Source of the DNA: Lachnospiraceae bacterium
Lineage (GTDB): Bacteria; Bacillota; Clostridia; Lachnospirales; Lachnospiraceae
NCBI GenBank assembly: GCA_021205225.1
Contig: JAJPXX010000065.1
Coordinates: 1-34,118, forward strand
DNA: 34,118 bases
Direction: 5' to 3'
Position 1 is the first letter of the stretch, and each line of letters starts with the position of its first letter. Under the pieces are notes generated by a model that was given only the letters and a program-made list of their open reading frames with translations, was not told the DNA's origin and ran no database searches. Made by a program: the position numbers and the translations under genes. Shown here in pieces: positions 33,328 through 34,118 of the stretch.

Positions 33328-33650
33328 GTTTAATTGTGCTTTCTATTAAATAAACACAATTCCTGCCAGCCTGCATACAGGATTTTTCATCCTGTTACGC
33401 GACAAATGCTATTTCTCCCCTTTCTTTCCGTATTTTTCATGCTGGCATTTTCCAGTGATAAATACTCACCTCAAGGTCGGTGAGCGGATATATACTTTCA
33501 TCTCTATCCCATCCTTCTCCCTCCCTGCCTAACCGGATTCAGTTGGTGTTTACCCGGCTTTAGGCATAAAAAAACACTCCAGTATTCACCAAAGCGGTTC
33601 TTTTCAAAGATTCCTGCCATAATTTCAGTACATTAAATTGCTCGTTAGCC
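33328..33650. other. Non-coding divergent region between Maff2 and the toxin-antitoxin locus
   Basis: No convincing gene on either strand. Three stem-loops are visible: CAGGAT/ATCCTG (33378-33394), CTCACC/GGTGAG (33465-33484), and a larger bulged repeat TGCCTAACCGG / CCGGCTTTAGGCA (33526-33566). The promoter of the conjugation block should lie here, but I cannot point to a clear -35/-10 pair on the minus strand. A polypurine stretch on minus (33495-33525) lies next to the large inverted repeat. Confidence 0.5.
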
Positions 33651-33679
33651 TTGATTTTTTCCTGTATTCTGCATATAAT
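33651..33679 (+). promoter_or_regulatory. Promoter of the type III toxin-antitoxin locus
   Basis: TTGATT (33651-33656), a 17-base spacer and a perfect TATAAT (33674-33679). Transcription should start near 33686. Confidence 0.8.
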
Positions 33680-33710
33680 AATGACAGGTAGAGATACCTA
33701 CCGGTCATTA
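33679..33710 (+). promoter_or_regulatory. Operator-like dyad overlapping the -10 box
   Basis: A 13-bp dyad with one mismatch, TAATGACaGGTAG (33679-33691) and CTACCgGTCATTA (33698-33710). It covers the end of the -10 box and the expected start of transcription. The position suggests a protein-bound operator or an initiation-site RNA hairpin. Confidence 0.55.
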
Positions 33711-33823
33711 CGGTCAGAATATAATGAACGTGTATGTTTAACCTCCGCAAGCGACGGGGTGCCTGACGGCGTAGAATATCGCTTACGTGTATACAGAGCC
33801 TTCCGTAAGGTTGGCTCTGTTTT
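33686..33823 (+). ncRNA. Predicted type III antitoxin RNA (CptI/ToxI-like)
   Basis: Between the promoter and the terminator there is no gene but two imperfect copies of a unit 57 bases apart. Each has an ACGG, then GAATAT, five variable bases and ACGTGTAT (33710-33735 and 33766-33792). Copy 1 can fold as TCATTA/TAATGA (33705-33710 with 33722-33727). Copy 2 can fold with a different CGTA/TACG stem, so the pairing is kept while the sequence changes. Type III systems have exactly this order: promoter, repeat RNA, terminator, toxin gene. Repeat number and the exact ends are not certain. Confidence 0.55.
33793..33823 (+). terminator. Terminator between antitoxin RNA and toxin gene
   Basis: ACAGAGCC (33793-33800) pairs with GGCTCTGT (33813-33820), with inner CCTT/AAGG pairing, then TTTT. 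The short T-run suits partial read-through, the usual way toxin is kept scarce relative to antitoxin RNA. Confidence 0.8.
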
Positions 33824-33840
33824 AAGTAAAGGAGCTTGCC

Positions 33841-34118
33841 ATGAAACTTGTCACGATAGACAAAACCTTGTTAGAAAAATACACAGAAGATCCACAGGTT
33901 CTGTATAAAGACAAACGCCCTTATGTACTCGTAATTCGGCTTCGTTATCGTGGGCAAAAACAGGACTTCGCCGTTCCAATTCGTTCAAACATACCAGCGG
34001 CAGCTCCAAAGAATCAATACTTTGCCTTACCGCCCCGGCCATCAACCAGACCAAAAAATCGGCATGGCATCCATTACATAAAAATGTTCCCTGTTAGTAA
34101 AAAGTATCTCCGCCGGTA
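33841..34118 (+). CDS. Type III toxin (CptN/ToxN/AbiQ-like endoribonuclease), 3' end outside the window
   Basis: The first 92 codons are present. The ATG at 33841 has AAAGGAG (33828-33834) 6 bases upstream. The N-terminus has the ToxN/AbiQ pattern: 'MKLVTIDKTLLEKY', then 'KRPYVLVIRLRYRGQKQDFAVPIRSN' (the strand with a shared 'Y-G/A-P-I/L' type core), a basic loop 'PSTRPKNRHGIHYIKMFPVS' and 'KKYLRR'. Such toxins cut mRNA and their own antitoxin RNA and are held in a ring complex by that RNA. They stabilise mobile DNA and can abort phage infection. The Clostridia context fits the CptIN branch best. Identification rests on N-terminal pattern plus the locus layout; the C-terminal half is not visible. 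Confidence 0.7.
   Translation, partial: MKLVTIDKTLLEKYTEDPQVLYKDKRPYVLVIRLRYRGQKQDFAVPIRSNIPAAAPKNQYFALPPRPSTRPKNRHGIHYIKMFPVSKKYLRR

Noticed and set aside
33526..33566. Inverted repeat considered as oriT
   Set aside because: It is far from the relaxase gene in this window and has no recognisable nick motif; kept only as an unexplained repeat.
33651..33908. 85-codon plus frame covering the antitoxin RNA
   Set aside because: It begins at the -35 box, crosses the -10 box, the repeats and the terminator, and overlaps the toxin gene in another frame.
1..34118. Search for integrase, insertion sequences, tRNA, rRNA and attachment sites
   Set aside because: None could be recognised by eye; the element ends are outside the window.

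Overview
The window is 34 kb of an integrative conjugative element (ICE, conjugative transposon) of the Tn1549 / Clostridioides CTn superfamily. The gene set points to a Clostridia host of Lachnospiraceae type: Maff2, CD1112-type VirB6/TrbL, PrgI, VirB4, CD1108-type NlpC/P60 protein, DUF4315, DUF4366, topoisomerase III, DUF5688, a giant helicase-methylase, an ArdC/YodL protein and a TTRAP protein, in that order. This host assignment is inference from gene content. No rRNA, tRNA, CRISPR array, integrase or element end is visible, so both ends of the element lie outside the window.

Layout. At the left edge a relaxase gene runs on the + strand (35-1726), with its 5' end cut by the window or frameshifted. 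A bidirectional terminator (1728-1780) separates it from minus-strand cargo: an FGGY sugar kinase (1786-3120), an Rpn/PD-(D/E)XK nuclease-like protein (3218-4177) and an unknown 163-residue protein with its own promoter (4333-4824). From 33327 down to 4989 almost everything is one minus-strand conjugation block. It begins with the mating-pore genes (Maff2, VirB6-like, PrgI, VirB4, cell-wall hydrolase, DUF4315, DUF4366). It continues with DNA-processing and establishment genes (topoisomerase III, DUF5688, a 45-residue protein, a 3106-residue DarB-like methylase-helicase, an ArdC metalloprotease fusion, TTRAP and a YodL protein). It closes at a strong terminator (4933-4982). Internal hairpins at 24332-24462 and 19333-19382 may divide the block into sub-operons.

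At the right edge, on the + strand and divergent from the pore genes, is a probable type III toxin-antitoxin locus: promoter, structured repeat RNA, terminator hairpin, then a CptN/ToxN-like endoribonuclease gene that runs off the window. No VirD4/TcpA coupling protein is present between 1 and 34118.

The main new observation concerns four otherwise unrelated proteins of the establishment block: DUF5688, the giant methylase-helicase, the ArdC fusion and the YodL protein. All end in the same short tail, [K/R]-x-S-V-L-x-x-L followed by a basic stretch, with the SVL motif always 30-34 residues from the C-terminus. Two of the four belong to families (ArdC, DarB) known elsewhere to travel with incoming DNA and block restriction. 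A shared tail at a fixed distance from the C-terminus is what a type IV secretion signal would look like. The working hypothesis is that the ICE sends an anti-restriction/establishment protein set into the recipient through its own pore.

Other unusual points are an approximately 640-residue repeat-bearing N-terminal extension on the CD1108-type hydrolase, an approximately 270-residue acidic-then-basic extension on VirB4 with 11-residue repeats, and a probable frameshift at the relaxase N-terminus.
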